A DNA stretch of 64,000 nt from Dechloromonas sp. A34 (GTDB taxonomy: Bacteria; Pseudomonadota; Gammaproteobacteria; Burkholderiales; Rhodocyclaceae). Under the pieces are notes generated by a model. It was not told the DNA's origin. It made no database searches and was given only the letters and a program-made list of their open reading frames with translations. Where the stretch lies: positions 2,604,001-2,668,000 of the forward strand of contig NZ_CP102486.1 of assembly GCF_026261605.1 (NCBI RefSeq). The letters are read 5' to 3'. Shown here piece after piece: positions 55,611-63,886 of this stretch (the stretch's first letter is position 1; the number at the start of each line of letters is the position of its first letter). The translations under genes were made by a program, and so were the position numbers.

Positions 55611-56830
55611 TGCTGCGCTCGGCCACGTTCTGCGCCGCCGTCCTGCTGGCACTGCCGGCGGCACGGGCGGAAGTGACGCTGTCCGGCTTCTTGCAGCAGA
55701 ACACCGCCGTCAACACCGTGACGACGAATCCGGACGGCCGCCATTACAAGTGGCTGGAAGAGCGGGCCCAAATCAAGCTCGATGCGACCGGTGGCGCCTG
55801 GCGCCTGCTCGCCAAGGGCGACTTGGCGTACGACCACCTCGGCCGCCAGGACGAAGCCGAGTTGCGTGAGGGCTATGTCGATTACACGGCCAGCAACTGG
55901 GACCTGCGTATCGGCCGCCAGGTCATCACCTGGGGCGTGGGCGACCTGGTGTTCGTGAATGACGTTTTTCCCAAGGACCACGAGGCGCTTTTCGCCGGGC
56001 GTCCGCTGGAGTACCTCAAGCGCGGCGTGGATGCGGTGAAATTCGGCGCCTATCCGGAATTCGCCTCGCTCGAACTGGTGCTGGCACCGAACTTCCGCGA
56101 GAGTCGTATTCCGGATGCACGCCGCTTCCATCTCTTCGACCCCATGCCCGCAGTGACCGATCGCCAGACCATCAAGCCGGACCAAGGCGAGGTCGGGCTG
56201 CGGATCTATCGCGATATCGCCGGCGTCGACGCGGCGCTTTACCTTTATCGTGGCTTCCAGCGCACACCCGCGATGCGGCCCGACAACATGACGGCGCCAA
56301 CGCGAATCACCTATTTCTACCCCGCCCTCTCGGTCTACGGTGCGAGCGCGTCCGGGCGGGCGGGGAACGGGGTGCTGAGTGTGGAAGGCGCCTATTACGA
56401 TGCGCGCGATGACCGCTCGGGAAACGACTTCGCCGTACCCAACGCCCAGACCCGGCTGCTCGTCGGCTACCAGATTCAGCCGCTCGAAGATCTGTCGCTC
56501 GGCTTCCAGTATTACGTCGAATATATGCACGACTACGGCGCCTACCGGGCGGCATTGCCCGCCGGCTTTCCGGTCGACCATCGTTGGAACCAGACCGCAA
56601 CGCTGCGCTTGACGCAGTTTTTCCAGCACCAGACGCTACGGCTTTCTGCCTATGCTTCATACAACACCAGCAACGGCGACTACTTCGTGAATCCAGAGCT
56701 TCGCTACAGTTTCACCGACAAGGTGTGGGGCGCGCTCGGCGCCAATCTCTTCGGCGGTAAGCGCTGGGGGCAGTTCGGACAGTTGGCGGAGGACGACAAT
56801 GCTTACCTTCAGGTCCGTTATGAATTCTGA
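55610..56830 (+). CDS. Outer-membrane beta-barrel protein (DUF1302-like)
   Basis: A 406-residue exported barrel (signal CAAVLLALPAARAE). It begins VTLSGFLQQNTAVN, has WGVGDLVFVNDVFPKDHEALFAGRPLEYLKRG and ends YLQVRYEF with a C-terminal Phe. The DUF1302-like pattern is common beside LolA-like and MMPL genes. The ATG overlaps the LolA-like stop. It completes the three-gene export module. Confidence 0.85.
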   Translation: MLRSATFCAAVLLALPAARAEVTLSGFLQQNTAVNTVTTNPDGRHYKWLEERAQIKLDATGGAWRLLAKGDLAYDHLGRQDEAELREGYVDYTASNWDLRIGRQVITWGVGDLVFVNDVFPKDHEALFAGRPLEYLKRGVDAVKFGAYPEFASLELVLAPNFRESRIPDARRFHLFDPMPAVTDRQTIKPDQGEVGLRIYRDIAGVDAALYLYRGFQRTPAMRPDNMTAPTRITYFYPALSVYGASASGRAGNGVLSVEGAYYDARDDRSGNDFAVPNAQTRLLVGYQIQPLEDLSLGFQYYVEYMHDYGAYRAALPAGFPVDHRWNQTATLRLTQFFQHQTLRLSAYASYNTSNGDYFVNPELRYSFTDKVWGALGANLFGGKRWGQFGQLAEDDNAYLQVRYEF

Positions 56831-56884
56831 ATCGACGTATTTCCTGCTGTAAACAGCAGCGCCTTGCCGCCTAGTGGGTAGCTG

Positions 56885-56912
56885 TTGATAGTGTTGGAGC
56901 TTGCGAGAATAT
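56885..56912 (+). promoter_or_regulatory. Possible sigma-70 promoter
   Basis: TTGATA at 56885 and GAATAT at 56907 with a 16-bp spacer, upstream of the small gene at 56929. The match is moderate. Confidence 0.35.
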
Positions 56913-56928
56913 TGGGAAAGGATAGGAA

Positions 56929-57174
56929 ATGGTATTAAGCGAGAGGCGCCGAGAAGGGGAAACTACTCCGCCAGTTTGGCTTGCGCCCGACGGTTCAGCA
57001 GTGGCGTGCGTCGAAAAAATCAAAGTGCTCAACGAAAATTTGACTGAATTCAGGCAACTCGCTCAGGATCTTATTGATGATGCCGTACTGATGGGGTGCT
57101 GCGAAAAACAGATCAATGACACTCTGCAGCGCACGCTCGAAGAACTTTCCAGCAATTACGCCGCTATGCGCTGA
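56929..57174 (+). CDS. Small helical protein, paralogue of 41205
   Basis: An 81-residue protein sharing VLNENLTEFRQLAQDLIDDAVLMGC and EKQINDTLQRTLEELSSNY, read in parts, with the protein at 41205. AAAGGATAGGAA precedes the ATG. No known domain. The two copies bracket the reductase and sulfur genes. Confidence 0.7.
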   Translation: MVLSERRREGETTPPVWLAPDGSAVACVEKIKVLNENLTEFRQLAQDLIDDAVLMGCCEKQINDTLQRTLEELSSNYAAMR

Positions 57175-57373
57175 CGACGGACAACTTGCCGCTTGAATCA
57201 AGAATCCAGGATTGAGTGCCGCAAACGGCGATCGATTCGATATTCAGCTTCCCTCCGGCGCATCGCTGCATCCTGCAGTTTGATTTGGCAGCGAGAATGC
57301 GTAGAACAGAGCTGCGGCACACGGCGCCTGCGCATTCCATCGTGATTCGCACTGAAAGATGAAAAGAGTTTCC

Positions 57374-57411
57374 TTGACAATCATTCCAATATACATAAGA
57401 TTGTTGGCATG
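57374..57411 (+). promoter_or_regulatory. Promoter with ArsR-type operator at the ArsR-rhodanese gene
   Basis: TTGACA at 57374 and TAAGAT at 57396, again with a 16-bp spacer. CATTCCAA-N14-TTGGCATG spans 57382-57411 and includes the start codon. With this -10 the transcript would begin at or next to the ATG, so it may be leaderless; no ribosome site is seen. Confidence 0.65.
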
Positions 57412-58077
57412 ACAAGCAAGCCTACCAAGTCCTTCCTCTACGAACACGTCGCCCGCATCGGCAAGTCGCTGTCCAGCCCAAAGCGGCTGGAACTGCTCGA
57501 ACTGCTTGCCCAGGGTGAAAAAACGGTCGAAACCCTGGCTGTCCAGGCGGCCATCGACATGCGCCTGACCAGTGCCCACCTCAAGGCGCTACGCGAAGCC
57601 CGTCTGGTCGACACCCGCCGCGACGGCAAATACATCCACTACCGGCTGAGCGGTCCGGACGTCGCCCAACTCTGGGTGACGCTACGCGAAACCGCCGAGG
57701 AACACCTCGTCGAATTGCGCGTCGCTCTCAGTCAGATGGCCAGCGCCCCGGACAGCCTCTGTTCGGAGAGCCGGGAAAGCCTGTTGCAGAAAGCGAAGCA
57801 GGGCGAGGTGATCGTCATCGACGTCCGCCCGCCGGCCGAATACGAAGCCGGCCACCTGCCTTTCGCCCGTTCCATGCCGCTCGGCGAACTGGAAAAGCGC
57901 CTGGCCGACCTGCCCGCCGATTGCGCCATCGTCGCCTACTGTCGCGGCCCGTTCTGCCTGATGTCCGACGAAGCGGTCAAATTGCTGCGCGCCAAAGGCT
58001 TCGCCGCCCAGAAGATCAGCGATGGCGTCAGCGAATGGGCAGCCTGCGGTCTACCCATCGAAACCAGTAAAAACTGA
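57409..58077 (+). CDS. ArsR-type regulator fused to a rhodanese domain
   Basis: A 222-residue cytosolic protein. Residues about 8-95 form an ArsR winged helix (SLSSPKRLELLELLAQGEKTVETLA, MRLTSAHLKALREARLVDTRRDGKYIHYRLS), read in parts. Residues about 125-220 form a rhodanese domain (VIVIDVRPPAEYEAGHLPFARSMPLGELE, then AYCRGPFCLMSDEAVKLL) with the active Cys in YCRGPFC. The winged-helix part has no Cys, so sensing of persulfide or selenium species would have to use the rhodanese Cys or the Cys in DSLCSES. It probably represses itself and the DsrE/SQR-like genes. Confidence 0.9.
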   Translation: MTSKPTKSFLYEHVARIGKSLSSPKRLELLELLAQGEKTVETLAVQAAIDMRLTSAHLKALREARLVDTRRDGKYIHYRLSGPDVAQLWVTLRETAEEHLVELRVALSQMASAPDSLCSESRESLLQKAKQGEVIVIDVRPPAEYEAGHLPFARSMPLGELEKRLADLPADCAIVAYCRGPFCLMSDEAVKLLRAKGFAAQKISDGVSEWAACGLPIETSKN

Positions 58078-58100
58078 TCCCCTTTCCCGGAGCAATTCCC

Positions 58101-58541
58101 ATGAAATCGTTCGCTGCCGCCGTTGCTGGACTGTTTTTCGTATTTTCGGCCAGTGCTGCCGAGGTCTCGATGGCGGTGCCCGGCGCCAAGGATGTCGGCG
58201 GCCGCAGCGTCCTCACCTTCATCGCCAAGGATCCCCCGGGGCAGCGCTGCAATGGCAATCTGCAGGTCGCCGCCGAGATTGCCAACACCTACCGTGTGCC
58301 CATCCAACTGCTGCCGTCCAGCCTGGCACCCGGACTTCCCGCGCCGGCCGTGTTCTACGGCAGCCAACTGATTGTCGCCGACGGCAAGGACTTCAACGGT
58401 GCGGCCAGTTACCAGATCATCGCCGATGTGCTGGACATGGAGAGCGTACCCAAGCAGGGGAAATCCGGGCTGCTGTTCAACGATACCGTGCGCAAGGACT
58501 TCGATGCCTTGAAGGCCAGTATCAAGGCAGGGGGCAAGTAG
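58101..58541 (+). CDS. Exported thioredoxin-fold-like protein
   Basis: A 146-residue exported protein (signal AVAGLFFVFSASAA). GQRCNGNLQVAAEIANTY and a later LPAPAVFYGSQLIVADGKDF with a cis-Pro-like segment recall the thioredoxin fold, but only one Cys is present and no CxxC. It lies between the ArsR-rhodanese and the second DsrE gene. I would call it a redox or sulfur-related periplasmic protein of unknown function. Confidence 0.65.
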   Translation: MKSFAAAVAGLFFVFSASAAEVSMAVPGAKDVGGRSVLTFIAKDPPGQRCNGNLQVAAEIANTYRVPIQLLPSSLAPGLPAPAVFYGSQLIVADGKDFNGAASYQIIADVLDMESVPKQGKSGLLFNDTVRKDFDALKASIKAGGK

Positions 58542-58572
58542 GCATTTCAGCTATTCAAAAGGGAGATTCGCC

Positions 58573-58914
58573 ATGCAAACACTTTTTATTCTCAACGATG
58601 CCCCCTATGGCACCGAGCGCAGTTACAACGCCTTGCGCCTAGCCAAAGCGCTGGGCAAGCGCGAAGGCGAATCGGTCCGCATCTTCTTGATGGGCGATGC
58701 GGTAGCCTGCGCCAAGGCTGGCCAGAAAGTGCCGGAGGGGTACTACAACGCCGGTGACATGGTGCGCATGGTTGGCGGCGAAGTCGGCCTGTGCGGCACG
58801 TGTATGGATGCCCGCGGTATCACCCCAAGTGACGTTGTCGAGGGCGCGCAACGCAGCACACTACTTGAACTGGCAGCATGGACCGCAGAGGCTGACAAGG
58901 TTTTGGTTTTCTAA
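58573..58914 (+). CDS. DsrE-family protein, second copy
   Basis: A 113-residue paralogue of the protein at 50936: TLFILNDAPYGTERSYNALRLAKAL, FLMGDAVACAKAGQKVPEGYYN and GLCGTCMDARGITPSD, read in parts. The Cys of DAVACAKAG and the CGTC pair are kept. AAGGGAGA precedes the ATG. Two copies in one region suggest use at two steps or a recent duplication. Confidence 0.9.
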   Translation: MQTLFILNDAPYGTERSYNALRLAKALGKREGESVRIFLMGDAVACAKAGQKVPEGYYNAGDMVRMVGGEVGLCGTCMDARGITPSDVVEGAQRSTLLELAAWTAEADKVLVF

Positions 58915-59072
58915 AGCGCAAAACCGGTTGAGCGGCGCGAAATGCCGATAAGCATGGGCATGCCGACCGTCCCATCTACGGTATGGCATCAGATATGCGG
59001 TGCGCCTCGGCCATAACTTTATTCAGTCCATCTTGATAATTCGGATCGGCAAAACCTTGCCTGGAACAATGA

Positions 59073-59417
59073 ATGAGCACATATAGAAAACCGGATGTTT
59101 TCATGGAGGCGAGTGACCTGCGCCAATTAATGGGGCGCGGGGATCAGGTAGTCATTGTCGATGTCCGGTCGGCAGAAGAGTTTGCGGATCGACATGTTGA
59201 GACTGCAATCAATATCCCAGGGGAGCAACTAGCTGCTCGGGCTTGCGAATTCTCCACAGATTCGATCATCGTGACCGTCTGCAATTTTGGCGTCTCGAGA
59301 TCCCGCGCAGCCGCCGAGTTATTGCAAACAATGGGCTACGACAAAGCCATCCCACTTGCTGGCGGTATCAGCGGCTGGCAGGAAGATGAGGGACAAGATG
59401 ACAAAAATGCAGTGTAA
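59073..59417 (+). CDS. Single-domain rhodanese
   Basis: A 114-residue cytosolic rhodanese: VVIVDVRSAEEFADRHVETAINIP, IVTVCNFGVSRSRAAAELLQTMGY, LAGGISGWQ, read in parts. The Cys in VTVCNFGVSRS is the sulfur-carrying residue. The end overlaps the MFS gene by 20 bp. It probably moves sulfane sulfur or selenium. Confidence 0.88.
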   Translation: MSTYRKPDVFMEASDLRQLMGRGDQVVIVDVRSAEEFADRHVETAINIPGEQLAARACEFSTDSIIVTVCNFGVSRSRAAAELLQTMGYDKAIPLAGGISGWQEDEGQDDKNAV

Positions 59418-60627
59418 GACATTGCGCTCAAGCATTGAGTCCGCTGCATTCAAAGGTCTAAGCAACGTCGCTCTCCTGGCCACCAGCCAGGCACTGATGC
59501 TCTCGGCTGTCGTTATGTCGATGGCGCTGGGTGCCATTCTCGGCAATACGCTGGCCCCCGACAAAAGTCTGGCCACCCTGCCGATCGCCCTGATGGTTAT
59601 CGGCACGGCAATCGCCTCGATACCCGCCGCCATGCTGATGCGTCGGTATGGGCGCCGCTTCGGCTTCCTGCTCGGGGCCTTGCTCGGTGCCAGTGGCAGT
59701 GTGCTCTGTGCCGTCGCGCTGCACGAGCAGTCGTTCAAACTGTTTGCCCTTGGTCATCTGCTGCTCGGTGTTTACCAAGGCTTCGCCAACTACTATCGCT
59801 TCGCCGCCGTCGAAGCAACCGATCCGGGTCACAGTAGTCGCGCCATTTCCTTGGTGGTAGCCGGTGGCGTCGTCGCCGCCTTCCTTGGCCCGCAACTTGG
59901 GCAATGGGGGCGCGACTGGATTTCCGGCGATTTTTTTGTCGGCTCCTATCTGGCCCAGGGCTGCCTGAGTCTGTTTGCTTTTGCCCTGCTGACCGGCCTG
60001 CGCCTGCCACCGGTCGCGGTCGCTCGAGGCGGCGATGCCCGATCGTTGGGCACGATTCTGGCACAGCCGGCCTTGCGGGTTTCAATTCTCGGCGCCGCCG
60101 CCGGCTATGCCGTGATGATCATGGTGATGACGGCAACGCCGCTCGCCATGCTTGGTTGCGGCTTGCCGGGTAGCAGCGTGACGCCGGTTATCCAGTGGCA
60201 CGTAGTCGGCATGTTCGCCCCGTCGTTCTTCACCGGTTCGCTGATCAAACGCTACGGCGCCCCGCGCGTCATGCAGGCTGGCTTCGTACTGCTGCTTATC
60301 CATGTCGTACTTGCCTTGTCCGGTAACGAGTTTTTGAACTTCCTGTCGGCCTTGATTTTCCTCGGCGTCGGCTGGAATTTCGCTTTTATCGGCGGCACCG
60401 CCTTGCTGACTCAGACCTACCGGCCTGCCGAGCAACTGAAGGTGCAGGCGGTCAATGAAGCGGCGGTATTTGGTCTGGTCGCATTCGCCACGCTTTCTGC
60501 CGGTTGGCTTTACAACCAGTTTGGCTGGGCGACGCTCAATCTTGCCGTGCTGCCGCTGCTGGTCGTCGCGCTGTTTGCCGCGGTCGCGCTGGAACGTCGT
60601 CAACAATCTGTGCCGGCCGCCGCTTGA
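59398..60627 (+). CDS. MFS transporter
   Basis: A 409-residue 12-helix transporter. The motif after helix 2 is AMLMRRYGRRFGFLLGALLG, and a further family segment is GVYQGFANYYRFAAVEAT. The ATG at 59398 lies inside the rhodanese end, showing coupling. Similar MFS proteins with rhodanese partners are often linked to sulfur compounds. Import or export of a small sulfur/selenium species is inferred. Confidence 0.85.
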   Translation: MTKMQCKTLRSSIESAAFKGLSNVALLATSQALMLSAVVMSMALGAILGNTLAPDKSLATLPIALMVIGTAIASIPAAMLMRRYGRRFGFLLGALLGASGSVLCAVALHEQSFKLFALGHLLLGVYQGFANYYRFAAVEATDPGHSSRAISLVVAGGVVAAFLGPQLGQWGRDWISGDFFVGSYLAQGCLSLFAFALLTGLRLPPVAVARGGDARSLGTILAQPALRVSILGAAAGYAVMIMVMTATPLAMLGCGLPGSSVTPVIQWHVVGMFAPSFFTGSLIKRYGAPRVMQAGFVLLLIHVVLALSGNEFLNFLSALIFLGVGWNFAFIGGTALLTQTYRPAEQLKVQAVNEAAVFGLVAFATLSAGWLYNQFGWATLNLAVLPLLVVALFAAVALERRQQSVPAAA

Positions 60628-60675
60628 AACGAATCAATACCCCGAATCAAACAAACAAAACCGAGGAGATTCCTG

Positions 60676-61848
60676 ATGTCCAAAGTACAGAAAGCCGCTC
60701 TATCCACGCGCGCCATCCACGGGCACAGTGCCCGGGACGCTCACGGCAGCCCGCATATCCCGATCTACAACACCACGACGTTTGCCTTTCCCTCTACCGC
60801 CGACCTGCTCGATGTGGTTGATGGCAGAAAGCCCGGCAGCCTGTACACCCGTTACGGGTTGAATCCGAGCATTTTCGCCCTGGAGGAAACGCTGGCCGGA
60901 TTGGAGAATGCCGAGATGGCCTGGGCCTTCTGCTCGGGGATGGCGGCGGAAACTGCACTGTTCCTGACCCACGGACGCGAAGGCGTCGTCTGCATTGGTG
61001 ATGCCTATGGCGGCACGCTGGAACTGCTGGCCAGCCAGTTGCCGCTGCTTGGCATCAAGACCCACCTGATACTCGGCAGCGAAATAGACCGGCTCGACGC
61101 CTTGCTGGCCGAAGGGGCCAAACTGGTTTTCTTCGAAACCCCGACCAATCCGACGCTGGAACTGCTCGACATCCGTGCCATTGCCGCCATTGCCCATGCT
61201 CATGGCGCCAAGGTGGCGGTGGACAACACCTTCGCTTCGCCAGTCAATCAGCGCCCGCTCGAACTCGGTGCCGATTTCGTCGTGCATAGCGCCACCAAGT
61301 ATCTCGGTGGCCATAGCGACCTGACGGCCGGCACGCTGATGGGTTGCAAGGCAGACCTGATGCCGGTCTGGAACTGGCGCAAGAACCTTGGTTCGATGAT
61401 CGCACCGGAAACCGCCTCGCTCCTTTCGCGTAGCCTGCGCACGCTGGTCGTCCGCGTGCAGCAACAAAATGCTACGGCTCAGACAGTGGCGGAAGCCATG
61501 CTCAAGCACCCGAAGATTGCCCGTGTCTATTATCCGGGGCTGCCAGAGTTTCCCGGTCATGCTCTGGCGTGCGAACAGATGCACGGTTTCGGTGGCATGG
61601 TCAGCATCGACATCAAGGGGACGGGCGACGATGCTACCCGCGTCGCCGACCGTTTGCGCCTGTTTGCCCTGGCGCCGAGTCTGGGCGGTGCCGAGAGCCT
61701 GGTCACCCAGCCCTGCACGACCACACACCACGGGCTGACACAGGAAGAACGCCAACGGCGCGGCATCTCGGATGCCATGCTGCGTCTGTCAGTCGGCCTT
61801 GAAGATGCGGCCGACCTGATTGCCGATCTGGAACAGGCGCTGGGATGA
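60676..61848 (+). CDS. Trans-sulfuration PLP enzyme (cystathionine gamma-lyase/synthase type)
   Basis: A 390-residue Cys/Met-metabolism PLP enzyme. The PLP Lys is in SATKYLGGHSDLTAG; other parts are YTRYGLNPSIFALEETLAGLENAE, FCSGMAAETALF and ETPTNPTLELLDI, read in parts. It could cleave cysteine, homocysteine or methionine (releasing sulfide or selenol), or act as a synthase; the sequence by itself does not decide. GAGGAGA precedes the ATG. Its setting favours sulfur/selenium turnover. Confidence 0.88.
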   Translation: MSKVQKAALSTRAIHGHSARDAHGSPHIPIYNTTTFAFPSTADLLDVVDGRKPGSLYTRYGLNPSIFALEETLAGLENAEMAWAFCSGMAAETALFLTHGREGVVCIGDAYGGTLELLASQLPLLGIKTHLILGSEIDRLDALLAEGAKLVFFETPTNPTLELLDIRAIAAIAHAHGAKVAVDNTFASPVNQRPLELGADFVVHSATKYLGGHSDLTAGTLMGCKADLMPVWNWRKNLGSMIAPETASLLSRSLRTLVVRVQQQNATAQTVAEAMLKHPKIARVYYPGLPEFPGHALACEQMHGFGGMVSIDIKGTGDDATRVADRLRLFALAPSLGGAESLVTQPCTTTHHGLTQEERQRRGISDAMLRLSVGLEDAADLIADLEQALG

Positions 61849-61878
61849 AGGGGATGTCAGACATGGCTGGGGGAAAAT

Positions 61879-62454
61879 ATGAAAGGACGTGAAAGCGGCA
61901 TGCCGGAGGAGGCTTACTGGGCAACATTCTTCGACCCGGAAGCGGCGCTCGACCAACTGCTGATTCTGGGCAACTCGCTCGGCCACACCGTAGAGTTTGG
62001 TTGTGGGTTCGGTACCTTTACACTGCCGGCTGCCCGGCGAACCACGGGCATCGTCACTGCCCTCGATATCGAACCGGCGATGGTCGAGGCTGTTCGGCAA
62101 AAAGCCGATGTCGAGAAACGCGACAATATCCGGCCTGAAGTCAGGGATTTCGTTGCCGACGGCACCGGGCTGGAAAGTGCTTCGCAAGCCCATGCCATGA
62201 TCTTCAATCTGTTGCATCTGGAGAATCCGGTTGCCCTGCTGCGTGAAGCGCATCGCGTGCTTGGCACCGGTGGCGTGCTCTCGGTGATCCACTGGCGCAG
62301 CGACATGCCTACGCCGCGCGGCCCATCGCTGGAGATCCGGCCGACACCCGAGCAATGCCAGGCGTGGATGCAGGAAGCCGGCTTCAAGGCGATCCGGAGC
62401 ATCGATCTGCAAGCCAGTTGCCCCTATCACTTCGGCCTGCTCGGTCAGCGCTGA
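61879..62454 (+). CDS. SAM-dependent methyltransferase
   Basis: A 191-residue class I methyltransferase (VEFGCGFGTFTLPAARRTTGIVTALDIEPAMVEA is motif I and II, read in parts; FNLLHLENPVALLREAHRVL follows). The ATG at 61879 has GGGGGAA upstream. It comes 30 bp after the PLP enzyme. A role in methylating a sulfur, selenium or tellurium compound is possible, but no substrate motif is seen. Confidence 0.8.
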   Translation: MKGRESGMPEEAYWATFFDPEAALDQLLILGNSLGHTVEFGCGFGTFTLPAARRTTGIVTALDIEPAMVEAVRQKADVEKRDNIRPEVRDFVADGTGLESASQAHAMIFNLLHLENPVALLREAHRVLGTGGVLSVIHWRSDMPTPRGPSLEIRPTPEQCQAWMQEAGFKAIRSIDLQASCPYHFGLLGQR

Positions 62455-62494
62455 ATTCGATTTTCCCCAACATAAACAAAAAAGGAGACAAACC

Positions 62495-62953
62495 ATGTCA
62501 ATCAATCTGCTCCGCGCCGGTCTGCTGGCGCTCGCCGTACTTTCTGCGCCGGCCATGGCCGACAACCGTGACGAAGCGGTCAAGGCCATGGAGGAATACC
62601 TCGATTTCGTCGACTACGGCGGCGCCACGATGTTTCCCGAGCAAATTCCGCGGGAAGACTGGAAACGCTTTCACGTCATCGATGCCCGCGACAAGGATCA
62701 ATATGCGAAGGAGCACATTCCCGGCGCAGTCAATCTCGAATGGCGCCAGGTGATCGCCCAGCGTCAGTCAATTCCCAAAGACAAGCCGGTGTTGATCTAC
62801 TGCAACACTGGCAGCCTGTCGGCCCAGGCCGGTTTCGCGCTGCGCATTGCCGGTTACGACAATGTGCGGATTCTGCAAGGCGGCTTTGCCGAATGGAAAA
62901 CCAAGGGCGGGCTGGATGCCGCCAGCAAGGCGACGGGCGCCGCCCAGCACTGA
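62495..62953 (+). CDS. Periplasmic rhodanese
   Basis: A 152-residue exported rhodanese (signal LLALAVLSAPAMA). The domain shows HVIDARDKDQYAKEHIPGAVNLEW, PVLIYCNTGSLSAQAGFALRIAGY and ILQGGFAEWK, read in parts, with the Cys in YCNTGSLS. AAAGGAGA precedes the ATG. It is the third rhodanese domain in this region and the only one in the periplasm. Confidence 0.9.
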   Translation: MSINLLRAGLLALAVLSAPAMADNRDEAVKAMEEYLDFVDYGGATMFPEQIPREDWKRFHVIDARDKDQYAKEHIPGAVNLEWRQVIAQRQSIPKDKPVLIYCNTGSLSAQAGFALRIAGYDNVRILQGGFAEWKTKGGLDAASKATGAAQH

Positions 62954-63004
62954 GCAATTTGTTATACCAAGGTCGGTTTCCTGCAGGGTGCGGTCAACGG
63001 TGAT

Positions 63005-63886
63005 TTGAAAGCAAAATTCATGGACTTCGAACAATTCGTTCTGGCCAACGAACCCGCTATCCGGCTCGGCTTTTTTCTTGGGGTGTTCGCTGTGATTGCT
63101 AGTTGGGAGCTACTGGCTCCACGGCGCGCGCTGACCGTATCCAAAACCTTGCGCTGGGCCAGCAACCTTGGCCTGGTGGTACTCAATACCGTGGTGCTGC
63201 GGTTGCTTTTTCCGCTCGCAGGAGCGGGAATGGCGCTGTTCTGTGCCGAGCAGGGCTGGGGACTGCTCAACCATTTTCAGGTGCCGATGCTCATCGCCAT
63301 CCCGCTGGCCGTCGTCGCCATGGATTTCGTCATCTGGTTGCAGCATGTCATGGTCCATGCCGTGCCAGCACTATGGCGGTTGCATCGGGTGCATCATGCG
63401 GACCGTGACTTCGATGTCACGACCGGCGCCCGTTTTCATCCCTTCGAGATCATCCTGTCGATGCTGATCAAGTTTGCGACCATCGTCGTGCTCGGTGCCC
63501 CGGTGGTTGCCGTCGTAATTTTTGAAGTGATGCTCAACGCCACGGCCATGTTCAATCACGGCAACATCCGCCTACCGGCGGCGCTGGACCGGGTACTGCG
63601 CTGGGTTTTGGTGACCCCGGACATGCATCGGGTGCATCACTCGATTGAAGATGATGAAACCAACTCCAATTTTGGTTTCAACCTGACCTGGTGGGACCGC
63701 CTGCTCGGCACCTACCGCGAACAGCCGCACGCCGGTCAAATCGGTATGACCATCGGTATCCGCGATCATCGCAACCCGCAGGAAGTGGCGCGCCTCGATG
63801 GGATGCTTTTGTTGCCTTTCCGTGGAGAGATCAAGAACTATGCGATCAATCGTCGCAGCTTTATGGATCCACCCCGCGAGGAATAG
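63005..63886 (+). CDS. Sterol desaturase/fatty acid hydroxylase family membrane protein
   Basis: A 293-residue membrane di-iron protein. His motifs are HVMVHAVPALWRLHRVHHADRD, MFNHGN and HRVHHSIEDDETNSNFG, read in parts, which bind the two irons. Three or four helices precede the first motif. The frame starts at TTG 63005; an ATG at 63020 is a good alternative. It would hydroxylate or desaturate a lipid. Such proteins recur near rhodanese and sulfur genes, but the link is not explained. Confidence 0.88.
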   Translation: MKAKFMDFEQFVLANEPAIRLGFFLGVFAVIASWELLAPRRALTVSKTLRWASNLGLVVLNTVVLRLLFPLAGAGMALFCAEQGWGLLNHFQVPMLIAIPLAVVAMDFVIWLQHVMVHAVPALWRLHRVHHADRDFDVTTGARFHPFEIILSMLIKFATIVVLGAPVVAVVIFEVMLNATAMFNHGNIRLPAALDRVLRWVLVTPDMHRVHHSIEDDETNSNFGFNLTWWDRLLGTYREQPHAGQIGMTIGIRDHRNPQEVARLDGMLLLPFRGEIKNYAINRRSFMDPPREE

